Part shown: piece after piece, positions 22,200 to 33,659 of the stretch
Layout of the letters: every line of letters begins with the position of its first letter
Numbering within the stretch: the first letter of the stretch is position 1
Assembly (NCBI GenBank): GCA_039000515.1
Contig: JBCFYV010011135.1
Location: 20,176,927-20,240,926 of the forward strand
Source of the DNA: Timema cristinae
Lineage: Eukaryota; Arthropoda; Insecta; Phasmatodea; Timematidae
Reading direction: 5' to 3'
DNA length: 64,000 nucleotides
The notes under the pieces: model-generated
Database searches by the model: none
Told to the model about the DNA's origin: nothing
The model's input: only the letters and a program-made list of their open reading frames with translations
Program-made: the position numbers and the translations under genes

Positions 22200-22584
22200 T
22201 TTGGCCTAATTTTAACTGACGCTATGTTGAGGCAGATGCTATTTCGTATGAGAATGAGCGTTGATCCTTCTTTCTAGAATTACTAAACTGTATGTTCAAT
22301 CTAACTTCTGTTAATTCCTTATAATGGTGTTTATTGCTATTCCTGCTTATCGGGAAGTATACGTCTATGATGACTGAATAAACTTGTTTTAAATAACTAT
22401 GGACTGTATGATATAAAATATAATTTAAATATAATGTGTAATTCTATTTCACTTGCTTACATTTAAATAAACTGATTTGTTAAACTAATATATTTCTCTT
22501 ATGTCTCATCCTTCCCAAACGCTCATTCAATTATGGTATGTACGAACTCATCACTTCTTCAATTACATATGAGAAGCGACGATT
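22200..22584. other. Unannotated stretch
   Basis: AT-rich, between the foldback and the second tandem array; no element recognised. Confidence 0.5.
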
Positions 22585-22985
22585 CAAGGGATAGGGTATA
22601 ATGAGGTGTAACGGATAGAACAATCTCAATATAAGTATATGGTGTAATGAGGTGAAATGGATAGAACTAGCTCAAGATAAGTATATGGTGTAATGAATGG
22701 GGACTGGATAGAAGTAGCTCAAGATAAGTATATGGTGTAATGAGGTGTAACGGATAGAACTAGCTCAAGATATGTATATGTTGTAATGAGGGGACGGATA
22801 AAATCTAGCTCAAGATAAGTATATGTTGTAATGAGGTGTAACGATAGAACTAGCTCAAGATAAGTATATGTTGTAATGAGGGGGACTGATAAAACTAGCT
22901 CAAAAGTGGATAGGTGGCGTACTTTTTATAACCGCGGCAATGAACTTTAGATTTCCTATTGACATAGATTATGTTAGTAGTTAAA
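22585..22985 (+). repeat. 46-bp LINE-tail repeat, array 2
   Basis: About seven units built on ggtgtaatgaggtg, then a gga(c/t)ggatagaactagct core and caagataagtata. The array ends with ggataggtggcgtacttttt and gcaatgaactttagatttcc, the same terminal sequence as arrays 1, 3 and 4. In one frame a unit reads CNEVDWIELAQD, the conserved block near the end of the LINE ORF2, but 46 is not a multiple of three, so the tandem array is not translatable as a whole. No upstream LINE coding sequence is recognised here. Confidence 0.7.
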
Positions 22986-22999
22986 ATGTGTTTTGTAAG

Positions 23000-23520
23000 A
23001 GCATAATTATTTTAAGGTTCATTCTGGCAAGAGGTTAACCAAGGCTTGTACATTACCTTGTAAGTCAAGAGTATTGGGTTGCCATCCTGCTAAGAATAGC
23101 ATATATATCTATAGCTTGCATCTTTTGACGAGCGAGCACGGTGCACTGATGGACCTTCCTGGCCGGTGGGAGATCAAGAAATGCAAGTTTGAGTAGAGTA
23201 ATGTTTTGTTGAATGATGGAGGCCATGATAAGTACATGAGAGTCCGACGGAGGGAATAAAATGTGATATGGTGGTTTCCTCCCGCTGGAGGTTCGACCAC
23301 AGGTCTATAGAAAGGTTTGCGGGTTCTGCTACCATGACTGCTCCCTCGTCACGGGAGATCTAGCCGGTTACCTATGAAGTAGTTTAGTCATCTGAATCAT
23401 TAATAAATATGAATTATTAGACTAACACCCAAGTTTCACCCCCCACAAACCATCAATTCCAACCCCGACTGCTCAGGGACCATCCCAACAATGTAACTCC
23501 CTAAGGTTCCGCGATAGTGT
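23000..23520. other. GC-richer unique stretch after array 2
   Basis: Composition is more balanced here (e.g. gaccttcctggccggtggga, tttcctcccgctggaggttc). A 63-codon minus frame (23109-23300) has no recognisable domain. It could be untranslated sequence of the same retrotransposon or unrelated host DNA; I find no second copy in the window. Confidence 0.35.
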
Positions 23521-23811
23521 TGTAGTTAGGGTTGGATACAGGGCACCTAAAAAAATAGGAACGTTATGGTTTAAATATATTTGTCAACTATGTCAAACCC
23601 CATTAGTTCAAAGTTTCAAATGGTAAATAAAACCATTTAAACAAACGGGGTTAATGAAACAAACTTTATCGAATGAAATGGAGTATATTAAGAATAATCT
23701 TATTAAAGTTAAAAGAGTATAGCTATTTGTAATAATAAATGCTAAATATAATCAATACATGTTGTAATTATCACGATGTGTTTTCCTGTGAATAATAATT
23801 GTAGTAGTGTA

Positions 23812-24071
23812 AATTATTATTATTATTTATTCACCCCGTTTCACTAACCGTTCGGGTTATACGCTTTAAGTACTAATTACGCTAATGGATTAGGAATTAG
23901 TAAGGTTGAATTAGATGAAGTGAACCCGCATCTGCGTGGTAGAGTGGAAAAGTATTTAGGAAAAACCACCCCGAGTTCTCTCAACCGAGATTCGAACCCC
24001 GATCACCCCGTCCTCAGCAGTCGAGCTAAGCACGACTAGCGCGTTAGCCAACCACGCCACCAAGGTGGGTG
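23812..24071 (-). mobile_element. SINE-B, full length, with target-site duplication
   Basis: The minus strand begins with the tRNA-like head (plus: gcgcgttagccaaccacgcc), has a clear B-box (plus: gagattcgaaccccgatcac), the SINE-B body (gtgaacccgcatctgcgtgg) and the shared 3' module (cactaaccgttcgggttata), ending in a (TAA)n tail. An 8-bp repeat, gtagtgta, lies at 23804-23811 and 24072-24079. Confidence 0.9.
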
Positions 24072-24079
24072 GTAGTGTA

Positions 24080-24399
24080 TAGAATAATTTATTTTAAATG
24101 TAAATCCACAACACATTAGAGATGTTCTATGTAAGTTTAATAAAGAAAATCTTATAAATTTCAATTCAAATTTAATTAAAAATTTTCCCAATTCTTCCGT
24201 TTATTTCAAACTCCTGCTAATCCTAACAAGCATTGGTTGGTTTTAGTTCCGATCAATGAGATTTACTATATTGTACATTTTAGCTTACAAGTGTCTTTGA
24301 TAAAATGAAATTTTTTTTGATGTCATAAAGTAGGGATATGTTATTCTCTCTCTTCTAATTTTTTTTTTCCTTTTTTGTTTCTTCCAAAGTGTTATTATT
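24080..24399. other. Unannotated stretch
   Basis: AT-rich sequence ending in a T-rich run near 24360-24380. Nothing recognised. Confidence 0.5.
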
Positions 24400-24665
24400 G
24401 TTTGGTTTGTAGACTAAGACATGTCACAGCTGGCCTCTCTACCCTCCCCCCCTCACACCACTCCCAAACATACACATACACATACACAAATCTAGTTCTA
24501 AGGAACGGCCTATAGATGGCAGGCAGCACGCACAAGTGTGATCATCCTACCAGCTTGTCACTTCAGTCTGATGGATAGCTTCTCCAAGTAGATGGATTGA
24601 TCCTTTAAGGACTTGGACCAGTTCACGGGTGTTTTCTTAACTCCTTCAATTTTCCCCCCTCCCAT
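24400..24665. other. Unique, more balanced stretch; weak promoter-like words
   Basis: Lacks local repeat words. It contains a C-rich run and a (cacata)n patch, then gcacgcacaagtgtgatcat and tcagtctgatgg. TCAGTC at 24563-24568 fits an arthropod initiator, but the downstream element is not at the standard distance and no TATA box precedes it. I see no open frame. Possibly a non-coding exon or regulatory stretch. Confidence 0.25.
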
Positions 24666-24669
24666 TTCA

Positions 24670-25540
24670 AATCTCACCGTTTTTAGAGTTAAACAAATGA
24701 AAAAAAACTTTAACAAATTAGACTTAAACGCAACGACATTTAATCAATAACGTACTAAATGAAAATTTACTCTTTTTTACTAATTTTTGAATCTAAAAAA
24801 TTTAAGAGAAACTATTTAATTACCCGTTATTTTAAAAACTTATTTTTTATTTCATCTTCAGGCTAGAAAATATATACAGCCAATATTGAAGTATTTTTAG
24901 GGGGAGAGTACTTTAAATAATTTCCAATAAATTAGTTAATTAGAACATACCTTATACTATGACGTGTTTGAGGATAATAAAAGCTTCTTACTATAATTAT
25001 TTGTCCAAACCAGAACTTTTAAATTCTTTTTATTATAAAGACCACATTTAAAATTAGATATACTTAAGAGGACACATTTCATAAATTCAAAAATAGCTAA
25101 AATTATTATAAAAACCTTAATTTAGAATTCCTTTTCTAAAAAAAAAAATTAAATATTAAGAATATATTCCCTTTTATTCCCAAAACTATGAAAACTTTTC
25201 TTTTCATAAGTTGTAATTGAGTTTAGATAGCCTTTTATGTTGAATTAGTTTTCATAATCGATAAAAATATTTTGTCCGTAAACAGCGATCGTCTGGGTGC
25301 TTGTTCTTTTTAATAATAAAAAACAACTGCACACACAATTGTTTGTTAAAAAAAAAATATACAAATTGAATCATCTCTAGTATACTAACTTCACAATATC
25401 TGCAGTTCAAAATTAGCTATTTTAAGGAGTATTATTATTTAGTAAAAAGTGTAATATTGATGCACCTACCTCAATTGTTGAATTTCCTTAATATATGCCT
25501 AGCTTACAAATATCAACCTCAAATGGTGTATTTCTCTACT
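24670..25540. other. AT-rich stretch, nothing recognisable
   Basis: No gene, repeat or RNA feature supported. Confidence 0.55.
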
Positions 25541-25543
25541 ATT

Positions 25544-25546
<3 letters not shown>

Positions 25547-25588
<42 letters not shown>
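25547..25588. repeat. (AT)n microsatellite
   Basis: About twenty AT units. Confidence 0.95.
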
Positions 25589-25589
<1 letters not shown>

Positions 25590-25875
25590 ACCATATTGTA
25601 TTTTGGTTTATCAAACGATCCGTTGGCAACAAAGAATAATAAGTCATATCATCTCCAACATAGATAGATATTATCAATTCTTATAAGATTAAATTATTAA
25701 TATAATACTATATAATGTAATTTTAATACTTCTTAATTTTTCTAATTATTTATTTATAGAGAGTATTAATATATACATATAGTTTTTTTTTTTAGTTTTA
25801 CATAAACCAAAAAGGAAATACAAGTAGACTAAGATCAAAAATAATGTATAGCAATGTTGAGGAGTCTTGACTGAG

Positions 25876-26083
25876 ATTTTAATATTTAGCACCGCGTCTT
25901 ACTACCCGTTCGGGTTATACGCTTTAAGTACTAATTACGCCAATGGATTAGGAGTTGTGAAGGTTGAATTAGAGGAAGTGAACCCGCATTTTCGTGGAGG
26001 GAGAGTGGAAAACCATTTAGAAAAAACAACCCCCAGTTCACCCGACAGAGATTCGAACCTCCATCTCCCCGTCCTCAGCAGCA
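25876..26083 (-). mobile_element. SINE-B, 5'-truncated
   Basis: A very clean shared 3' module (plus: agcaccgcgtcttactaccc) and SINE-B body (gtgaacccgcattttcgtgg) up to the B-box (gagattcgaacctccatctc); the head is missing. tgactgag occurs at 25868-25875 and 26084-26091, a plausible 8-bp target duplication if the aatattt run counts as a decayed tail. The plus-strand frame at 25867-26154 is the antisense reading of this element. Confidence 0.8.
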
Positions 26084-26279
26084 TGACTGAGCTGGTGGCT
26101 TCTGTTAACCCTCATTTAAATATGTTTAATTGGTACCGCATTTTGACACAATAAAAGAAGGAACTTTGGCTGTAAATAAATGTTATATAGTAGTAGCAAT
26201 GGATATCTCCAAACAAAATAAGAACAAGAAAATCTTTTTTCTATTCTCTCCTCCCAATACTTTATTTAACCCATAATAT

Positions 26280-26880
26280 TATTCGCCCCCTGCAACGTTG
26301 AGTTTGATCAGAAAACACATTTTAAAATACTGGCTATTTTCATGAACTGGCCTATTATATTGACCATTTAACTAGCAGGGCAATATTTGCATCAACTCTT
26401 ACTTATTTCATAAACTGAAACTTATTGTACTATCTACTATACCAACCTAACTTAACCTAACCTTCCAGTTTTAAACGATATAAAATTGAGTTAACTTAAA
26501 GATCAAACCTGTTTTTCGCTTCTCAATTTAATGAACTTAGCGAAAATTTGACTATTTCATTATTTAGGTAAAAATTGGAGTTGAGTAGTTCAAGAAAGGT
26601 AATATTTATAGCCCAGTTTATGAAATGTTTATAATAAGCCAGTTCATGGAATGGGCGTAAATTTGCCAGATTCATGGACTAAGTAAATGCAAAACTTGGG
26701 TGTAACTTATTATATAGGCCCTGTAACGTTGTCTGAAAGAATCGCTTCATTTATTATATATATGTATATAAAATAATCTATAGATAATATATAATCCAGT
26801 TCATGAATGGTGAGGAGTTAGAACTACCAAGTTCATGAGGTTAATATTTTATGAACTGAGCTGCTACAATCGTTCTACTC
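26280..26880. repeat. Cluster of CAGTTCATGAA-like words on both strands
   Basis: Variants of (c)agttcatg/catgaactg occur near 26341, 26409, 26613, 26641, 26670, 26797, 26829 and 26851 on both strands. A cctg(c/t)aacgttg word occurs at about 26290 and 26720. Density is far above what I see elsewhere in the window. It may be a decayed satellite, a foldback, or a binding-site cluster. Confidence 0.4.
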
Positions 26881-26899
26881 TAAAATTATTATAATATAT

Positions 26900-27475
26900 T
26901 ACACTATACTTATTTTAATTAGAAATGTATAGATTCCTTCCTCATACAATTCTCAGATTTTAATAATTAAAGATTATAGCACCTACATGGAATATTTGTC
27001 AAGAATATCAAAAATATAAATTTCTTGAATTAAATAAAAAAATATAAGTATAATCATTTATTTCGAAAGCTAAGCTTTACAAAATTTCAATGTCAAAGAC
27101 GCACTAAATAAGTAATTTACGTTGGTTGGTAAATTTTTCAAATAGCTCCCAATGTCATAAAAAAATGTCACAAACATCTTACCTCCACTACCTCGTCTCC
27201 CTAAAAATGTCAGTCAGAAATGTTACTAGATACATTTTAATGTTATTATACGTTCAGTCAATTGATCCGCGGATGTTTCTTTTATAGATTTCAACACGAA
27301 CTATAAAATAATATTATTATAGTAGAATGTTTTAAATGTTGACAGCAAAAACTGTTTTTCCCTAAAAGAACCTACCGATGAATATTAAACACAAGTTATA
27401 ATTTTTTTAATTAAATAATGATTCTATTTATAAGAGTTAAGCTATTGTTTTTTTGTATGAGTTTGTAATTCATAG
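26900..27475. other. AT-rich stretch, nothing recognisable
   Basis: No supported feature. Confidence 0.5.
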
Positions 27476-27479
27476 AATG

Positions 27480-27750
27480 CTTAATAGAGACTATTTTATG
27501 CCCGAGCAGAGCACAAAATGTTGCCTTAAGAAGTTTTCTAGCTTAGAGACTGACAGTAAATCCCCTTCATTGATAATGTGATGTTGTAGTGAGAATTCTT
27601 GAAGTGACAAGCAAGTTATTAATTAATAAGAAGGCTAGGGTTGAGCACGCTTCCTAGTGACAAGTCTGGGAGTTAGTTGGAGGAATGGGTTATCGGGATT
27701 CTGCCAGAGACAGGACAAAATGGCATTCACCAGCTGGTAAGAAAGTAGGG
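27480..27750 (+). other. Candidate 5' exon with start codon and splice donor
   Basis: The interval is unrelated to local repeats and has more balanced composition than its neighbours. At its end, acaaaATGGcattcaccagc places an ATG at 27720-27722 in good translation context (A at -3, G at +4). It is followed at 27737 by CTG|GTAAGA, a near-perfect splice donor. A short first coding exon (M-A-F-T-S plus a split codon) would fit. No promoter, downstream exon or homology is visible, so this is a hypothesis. Unspliced, the frame stops at once in GTAAG (TGG TAA). Confidence 0.25.
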
Positions 27751-27789
27751 TTAGATTTTACAGCTTGAGAGGAACTATACATGCAGTTT

Positions 27790-28890
27790 ACTCTTAATTT
27801 AGTTTCCATTTTAGTTTTAAATTACTCATCTAAAATGATTTTTCATCGTGAAAAACTCGACTGAAGTGTTATGATAAATATTCAAGATAAAACCGACCCA
27901 GAACTCAAAATAGTGCATCATCATGCTCATATTCTAGTCGGTCCGTATGCCAGTGTGTTTATTTGACCCCATTTACACCTGACCTCAAATTACTTATTTA
28001 TATTCCTTGGTCAACAGGCATAACTGTTTTTATGAATTTGGTTCAATTTGATTAGTTAAGGGTTATATGATTTTAAATATATATTTTTTAAATTTAAATT
28101 AAAAATTTAAGGATAGTGGCCTGAAAATTCAAAATCTATCGAATATAGGTTAAAAAAATTGTTTTAAAATCCATACCTGGGAGTGTTTAACATGAAAATT
28201 AAGATTATATAATTTAAGGGGGAATATTTTATTTTAGACATTATATTAAATCTTTGAAAATGTTATAACAAACCAAAAAAGTATTTAAAATTTCAAATAT
28301 TAACATTTAAATAATGTAATAGTATTGTATGTTGGTTTTATACTCCCATTATAATATAGATATACAAGTAGAGCTAATAAATTCACAAACGTATGACCAT
28401 TTTTAAAATGATTCATTTGAACAAATTGTGAAAAATTTTTAACTGCCTTATCTTACTACTTATCTTAGATAGATTCATTCAGAATACGCTAATGTATTTG
28501 TAAATATGATTGAGTGTTGTCAAATTTTGATAAAATGAAATAGCCCAAATTTTCTTGGAGAGAATAGTAGCTAAATCAAGCAAGCTTTTGAACACTTACC
28601 TACCCAATTAGAAGCAAACCAGACTATATATAGATATTATTCGTGTATTTATGTTATATTATTTCTGAATAAATATATAAAATGTTTCATATTTATTCTA
28701 AAAAAAAAAAATATGACACTAAGGAAATGAAAAAATTGTTGCACGAGTATGTGATTAGCAACCAACTAAAATACGTTTAATTCTTACGCAAAGCAGTGAA
28801 AACTATGACTGATATAAAAGGATGTAATAAGACAATATTTCAACGACAATCAGAATGGCTAATAAAACTAAGTAGATTGGAAAATAATAT
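27790..28890. other. AT-rich stretch, nothing recognisable
   Basis: An aataaa-containing sequence followed by 12 A (near 28669-28711) could be a retroposed poly(A) end, but no upstream transcript is recognisable. Confidence 0.45.
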
Positions 28891-28892
28891 CA

Positions 28893-29155
28893 GACATCTT
28901 AGCACGGTCAGTAGAATGTCTGTCTACTGAGCTAGGGATCCCGGTTTGATTCTCGGCTTACTCGAAAAAAATTATCATTGATTAAATGTATTTTTTAGCC
29001 TTTCATGGTGATGAATTAACTACTGAGGAGTGGATGTTGTATCTGTCCTAGTCTCGATTATAAAACGTAAGACGCTAAGACCGGCCTAGCCAGCTGGTCG
29101 TGGAGAATTTATGGCATGAATAAATAACTGCCATAGGCCACAGGCTGGAAACCGT
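28893..29155 (+). mobile_element. tRNA-headed SINE relic
   Basis: The head reads ttagcacggtcagtagaatg then ctactgagctaggg and cccggtttgattctcggc, giving A-box- and B-box-like parts at tRNA spacing. The following 190 bases contain a more GC-rich body (gaccggcctagccagctggt). The body does not match SINE-A or B, so this is a separate family. Confidence 0.45.
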
Positions 29156-29186
29156 AATGGATATAAAAAAAGATTTAAAAAGAAAC

Positions 29187-29324
29187 ATTGTCTTCTCCTT
29201 GCTTCAACGGAAATATTGATTAAAAGTTTTGTGGATACACACACACACACATATATATATATTTATATTTATGTATGTGTGCATCAACAAAACTTTTAAT
29301 TTATATTTCCGTTGAAAGGAGAAG

Positions 29325-29328
<4 letters not shown>
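29187..29328. repeat. Inverted repeat, about 62-bp arms
   Basis: gtcttctcc, then ttcaacggaaatat, ttaaaagttttgt and (ca)n at 29190-29250 recur inverted at 29268-29326 with small differences around a TA-rich centre. Likely a small foldback element in or next to a microsatellite. It explains the matching short frames on both strands here. Confidence 0.7.
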
Positions 29329-29355
<27 letters not shown>

Positions 29356-29405
29356 TCATATATATATATATATATATTTCATATATATATTTCATATATA
29401 TATAT

Positions 29406-29444
<39 letters not shown>

Positions 29445-29594
29445 CATATATATATTTATATTTCAATATATATTTTTTTTTCTTATATATATATATATCT
29501 CATATATATATTTTTTTTTTCATATATATATTTATTTATTTATTTTTCATATATTTATATATTTATTTATTTTTCATATATATATAAATATATA
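29326..29594. repeat. (TA)n / TATTTCA complex microsatellite
   Basis: TA runs interrupted regularly by tttcat and by T runs. Frames rich in Ile-Tyr-Phe on both strands are artefacts of it. Confidence 0.9.
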
Positions 29595-29599
29595 TACTT

Positions 29600-30660
29600 A
29601 AAACTAGCAATACTATATATAAGGAATTAATATAAATAATGAAAAAAAAAATTATTTGTATTTTATTCACCGTAAGTCCCTTGAAAATAACAACCTCCTA
29701 TACATTATCTTCTACTTGTGTAAATGTCGATATTTTTAAGTAAAGTTTATTAATTGTTCATTCAAAACTTACAAAAGGAAAATAAGGCTCATAAGGGGGT
29801 TGTAGGATATATAGGGGCAGGGAGGGTGGCTGAGTAATTTCTTGTATATTTCTTTCCTTTTCCCTTCTTACCCCCCGCCAACCCACCCTCCCATTCCAGT
29901 CGTTCTAGAATCTACAATTTTTACGAAGGGAATTTCAGAAGATTTAAAAGAATATCCGTCTCCTCTTTATGCTCTTGTTCGTAGGAATAACCCCCCAAAC
30001 TCCACCCCCTCATTTCTCTTCTCATTGCCTTGTCATATATAATGAAACATCTCGGAGAATCTAGAATGCTCACTTGCCACTTACAGTCCGTGTCATTGTA
30101 TCTGCTTGGGTTTTTTTTTACCTCCCCTTGCTTTTTGGACAGCTATTGGATTATTTATTTTTAAAAAAAGGCTTTCTTGACATGGTTAACCCGTATAATG
30201 AGCAATGTTTCCTTAAAAACAAAGAGAGATACATGTAGGTATCGTAATTTATTAAATAAAATATTCCACTGGTTGTCCTTTAATATAAATAGAGATGTTT
30301 TATAATAAGTTTTAAATCCTTAAAATCTATTCTCTTATTTATACAATAAATCAACGGGTGTATAAACATGTTTTTTAGTCGACCTCGCTGGTCCTGATGG
30401 AAGATACACTCATCAGGGTCATATATTGGTTCAAACCCAGTATTGGTCGATAGATTTTTCCTGAACGATAAAAAAATCCTTGGCAAAACTTACTTTAAAA
30501 AGGAATTAAAGCCATTGGTCCCTTGTCTATTTTTGTAAATAAAAGAACCGAGGAATCTATGAGAAAAAAATACCTTTCCCGTTAAAATTGGTAGACCTTT
30601 TTGTTCTCGCTCGTAGAAATTCTTGTGTGATGATTTAACTAGTTGGTTCATAAAGTTGCA
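29600..30660. other. Mostly unannotated; pyrimidine-rich patch at 29840-30140
   Basis: The patch has several CCCC blocks and an isolated inverted word (ttctagaatc / gaatctagaatg). Open frames of 66-68 codons (29842-30042 plus, 30280-30486 minus) carry no recognised motif. No local repeats are detected, so this may be unique host DNA. Confidence 0.35.
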
Positions 30661-30675
30661 CGTTAAATAATTTAT

Positions 30676-30936
30676 ACTGTGCTGGGGTCCGGGGTTCAAT
30701 CCTCGGTCCCGGCACAAATCTATCTGATTACCAAACCCTCCTTCACCTCTGACAAGGCGTATATTAATCACAACTCGTGAATGTGTGGAATGCCAGGCCT
30801 CCACCGTAGTTCGGATCCCATGTTAAACTGTAGGTCCTTCATTTCATCTCACAATCACCCTACATTACACATTAGCGTAAGTGCGTATAACCCGAACGGG
30901 TAGTAAGACGCGGTGCTAATAATAATTAATAATAAA
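30676..30936 (+). mobile_element. SINE-A, slightly 5'-truncated
   Basis: Starts within the tRNA-like head (ctgtgctggggtccggggtt) and keeps the B-box (ggttcaatcctcgg), the whole body and the 3' module (cccgaacgggtagtaagacg) with an interrupted (TAA)n tail. The antisense frame at 30490-30804 is a shadow. Confidence 0.9.
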
Positions 30937-31462
30937 AAATACTTTAAATAAATAAGATCATACTGTATTACTTCTTATTAAATCATTATCATAAAATTTT
31001 CCGTTGTGAGCCTGTTAAAAATGTGATTATTGTTTTAAAAAAAGTTGGATGTAAATTTGTTATTTGATCAGGAACTTCAAAAATTTTGTAGAGATTTTGT
31101 TTAAAACAAACCATTTCAAACCTTTTATTTTATGATAAATATAGTTTAAACTCTTAAAGTGTTGTTTAAAATTTCAACTTTAATTTTTGAGTTAATCACA
31201 TATTATAAATAACTTCTTAATTAATGATTTTTTTAACGTCTGCAATGTGACTCAACACCATCCAGTAGGTGCCCAAGCTTATTGCACCACACTCAAAATA
31301 TTTCAGTATCATTGGAATAATTGAGCATTTAAAAATAAGCAACAAATTGAAATACTTAAACAAACAAGAGATTCGTTTATAAAAGCCAATGATTGACCTA
31401 TTTATAAAAACAAAATACTGATAAATTTATTTAAAATAAAAGGATTGGTATACTTCATAAAA

Positions 31463-31695
31463 ATATTATTATTATTATTAGCACCGCGTCTTACTACCGT
31501 TCGGGTTATACGCACTTATGCTAATGTGTAATTGTAGGGTGGTTGTGAGATGAAAGAAGGACCTACAGTTTAACGTGGAATCCGAACAACGGTGGAGGCC
31601 TGGCATTCCCACATTCACAAGATGTCTTGTCAGAGGTGAAGGAAGGGTTTGGTAATCAGATAAATCTATGCGGACCAGGATTGAACCCGACCCGG
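31463..31695 (-). mobile_element. SINE-A with target-site duplication
   Basis: Nearly full SINE-A on the minus strand with (TAA)n tail, lacking part of the head. cttcataaaa occurs at 31453-31462 and 31696-31705. One C is missing in the 3' module hairpin (accgttcggg on plus). Confidence 0.9.
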
Positions 31696-32019
31696 CTTCA
31701 TAAAATAAAAGACTGGCAAAGCATATGTTTAAACATGATATATTGAAATATTATAAAAACCAAAGCATTAAGAATTTATTAAACCAAATTTAAATATTTA
31801 TATAACCAAAAGACTGAAGTAGTTATAACATGAGACTGAAGATTCATAAAAATAAAGGTTCTATAAAATTATATTTTTCAGTCCATGTAGATTTTTGTAC
31901 ATGCCATTATCATTCGTATTTCCTTGATGAAGACTGTTTTGAAAATATTTCATTTATTGATATGATTGGTTTTTTATTTAAATTAAATTAAATTAAAATG
32001 TGTGATTGTAAATTTTAAT

Positions 32020-32815
32020 TTCTCTATGGTAGTCCTATGTCCGGTCCTATGACTCCTGGATAAATATTAATCTGACGGTTTAATATTTATATCTGGTTGA
32101 TAAGTTAAAAGTGCATCTGATGACTACCATATAGCATTTATCTGCCATATAAAGGTATTTATCCTTCACATTTGAATCGGGTGTTTTGGATACCTTATAA
32201 CACTTAACTGAAAGTTAAAATTTACGTTGCAGTAGTGACACGTTTTTCATGAGGTTTCACCCCTCAGAACCTGTTTGAAGCTAAAATATTGGTTCATGTG
32301 TTTATTAATCACAGGCCCAGGTTCTAACACAAAGTTATGACATTAGTTCACACTTTTATAAAACAAACTATAGTTTTGTAAGAACACATTATTTAAATGT
32401 GAGCACAATAAATGAATTATAAACGTTGTACCCAACTATTGCCCACATTTTGACAGACATAAAAATAAGTACTTATAAGACAACTTAACTTCTGAATTCA
32501 TGTGACGCCATCCGTTTCCTCACACTCGTTTAGCCGCCATTATTTAAAACATATTGAGCATTCTCGCCACTCAATAGGTTGTAGCGCTAGTTAGCGGCAG
32601 GTTTTATACGCACGCGCGGACCAGTGAAAACAGTACAAACTTTGCGTTTTCTGCATGAACATATATTTTTCCTACAGATAGCTATTCGGCAGATAAATTA
32701 AGTTCTTAATATGCGTTAAACATTAAAGTGGCTGATAAACTTTATCTGGTCGCTAACTTTAACCCGCCGATAGCAATACTAATCTGATAGTCATCAGACC
32801 GGCCCTAAACTGAAA
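32020..32815. mobile_element. Possible TIR element (hAT-like ends)
   Basis: The right end, read inward, starts tagggccggtctgatgacta; the left end has tagtcctatgtccggtccta. Both are followed by related ctgatga/ctatcaga and tctggttgataa words, so the ends resemble degenerate inverted repeats. The centre has a GC-richer block (32570-32635, gtagcgctagttagcggcag). No clean 8-bp duplication or transposase is visible. Confidence 0.3.
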
Positions 32816-32829
32816 GCTTTAAGAATGAG

Positions 32830-33310
32830 CTATATTAAGATATGACAAAGATAACATAATGTTGTGTGTATATAAACATTACTACACATTCTTAATTACT
32901 AATATTGGCTTTCAGCAAACAAATTATCATACAAAGTTTTATAATTCTTTATATGTACAGAAACAATATTTTTAATTCTTCAAAGGAACAGAAACCAAGT
33001 GTTATAGTTCTGAAAAAAGAACAGAAAGAAAATAGTTCAGTATATGATTTCTTATATAAAAGATATATCTATTTTCATTTTAAATAAACTTTCTGTGTGT
33101 ATTGAAAGATGTTCCTTAATATTTAACTATGAAACACACAGAAATAAATATGGTTAATTTTTAATTTCCTAGATTATGATCTTCTTTGTATAAAAGCCAC
33201 ATAATCCTTTTTGTTTGATCCCATTTACCTACTGAGATGAAGGTCCCTTGTTTGAGTCCTAGGATAGCCATAATATTTCTTATATGAACATCAGTTATTC
33301 TTCTTTCAAA
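32830..33310. other. Unannotated stretch
   Basis: AT-rich; the 60-codon plus frame at 32905-33087 has no recognisable features. Confidence 0.5.
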
Positions 33311-33315
33311 ATAAA

Positions 33316-33371
33316 GCGACGACCGGGTGTTGTCGGATGACCAGGTGGTGTCGGACGACTGTGTGTTGTTT
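33316..33371. repeat. Short tandem repeat, 18-19 bp unit
   Basis: Three imperfect copies of (g)acgaccgggtgttgtcgg. Confidence 0.75.
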
Positions 33372-33424
33372 CAGATCTAAAAACAATCTAACTATAATCG
33401 GTTTAATGAAATAATTAGTTGATT

Positions 33425-33650
33425 ACCTGCTCCGTCGTGCCCAAGGTCTAACGCGCTATACTCTCATTAGAGTAGATTGCTGATAACGGGAAAATCAAGG
33501 TTTATGTTTCGGACAGATTTACAGAGTGTGTTAAAAAAAATGACACTTTCACTCGACGTAAATACAGCTACAATCCTATAAATATAACATTCCTAATCCT
33601 TAAAACCATCAGCGTAATTAGTACATAAGCGTATTAAACCGCCATCAGAC
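33425..33650 (+). mobile_element. Old SINE-B' copy
   Basis: Head with ggtctaacgcgctatac, a gap, aaaatcaaggtttatgtttc in the B-box region, and a 3' part with aaaaccatcagcgtaattag then acataagcgtatta, close to the SINE-B 3' body. The last module is lost. Confidence 0.65.
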
Positions 33651-33659
33651 ACACCTGTT

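Noticed and set aside
22585..22985. CRISPR-like array of direct repeats (also 52300-53165, 36541-37060)
   Set aside because: Head-to-tail tandem units without unique spacers, in a eukaryotic, transposon-rich context.
23109..23300. 63-codon minus frame in a GC-richer patch
   Set aside because: No domain recognised and no splice context; kept only as an unexplained stretch.
24563..24600. Core promoter with initiator TCAGTC
   Set aside because: Six-base match only; downstream motif is not at the standard distance, no TATA box, no downstream frame.
28669..28711. Processed pseudogene or LINE poly(A) end
   Set aside because: An AATAAA-like word and 12 A are present, but nothing upstream is recognisable and no duplication is seen.
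29204..29601. Ile/Tyr/Phe-rich frames of up to 108 codons (also 56594-57029)
   Set aside because: Simple-sequence TA repeats read in frame.
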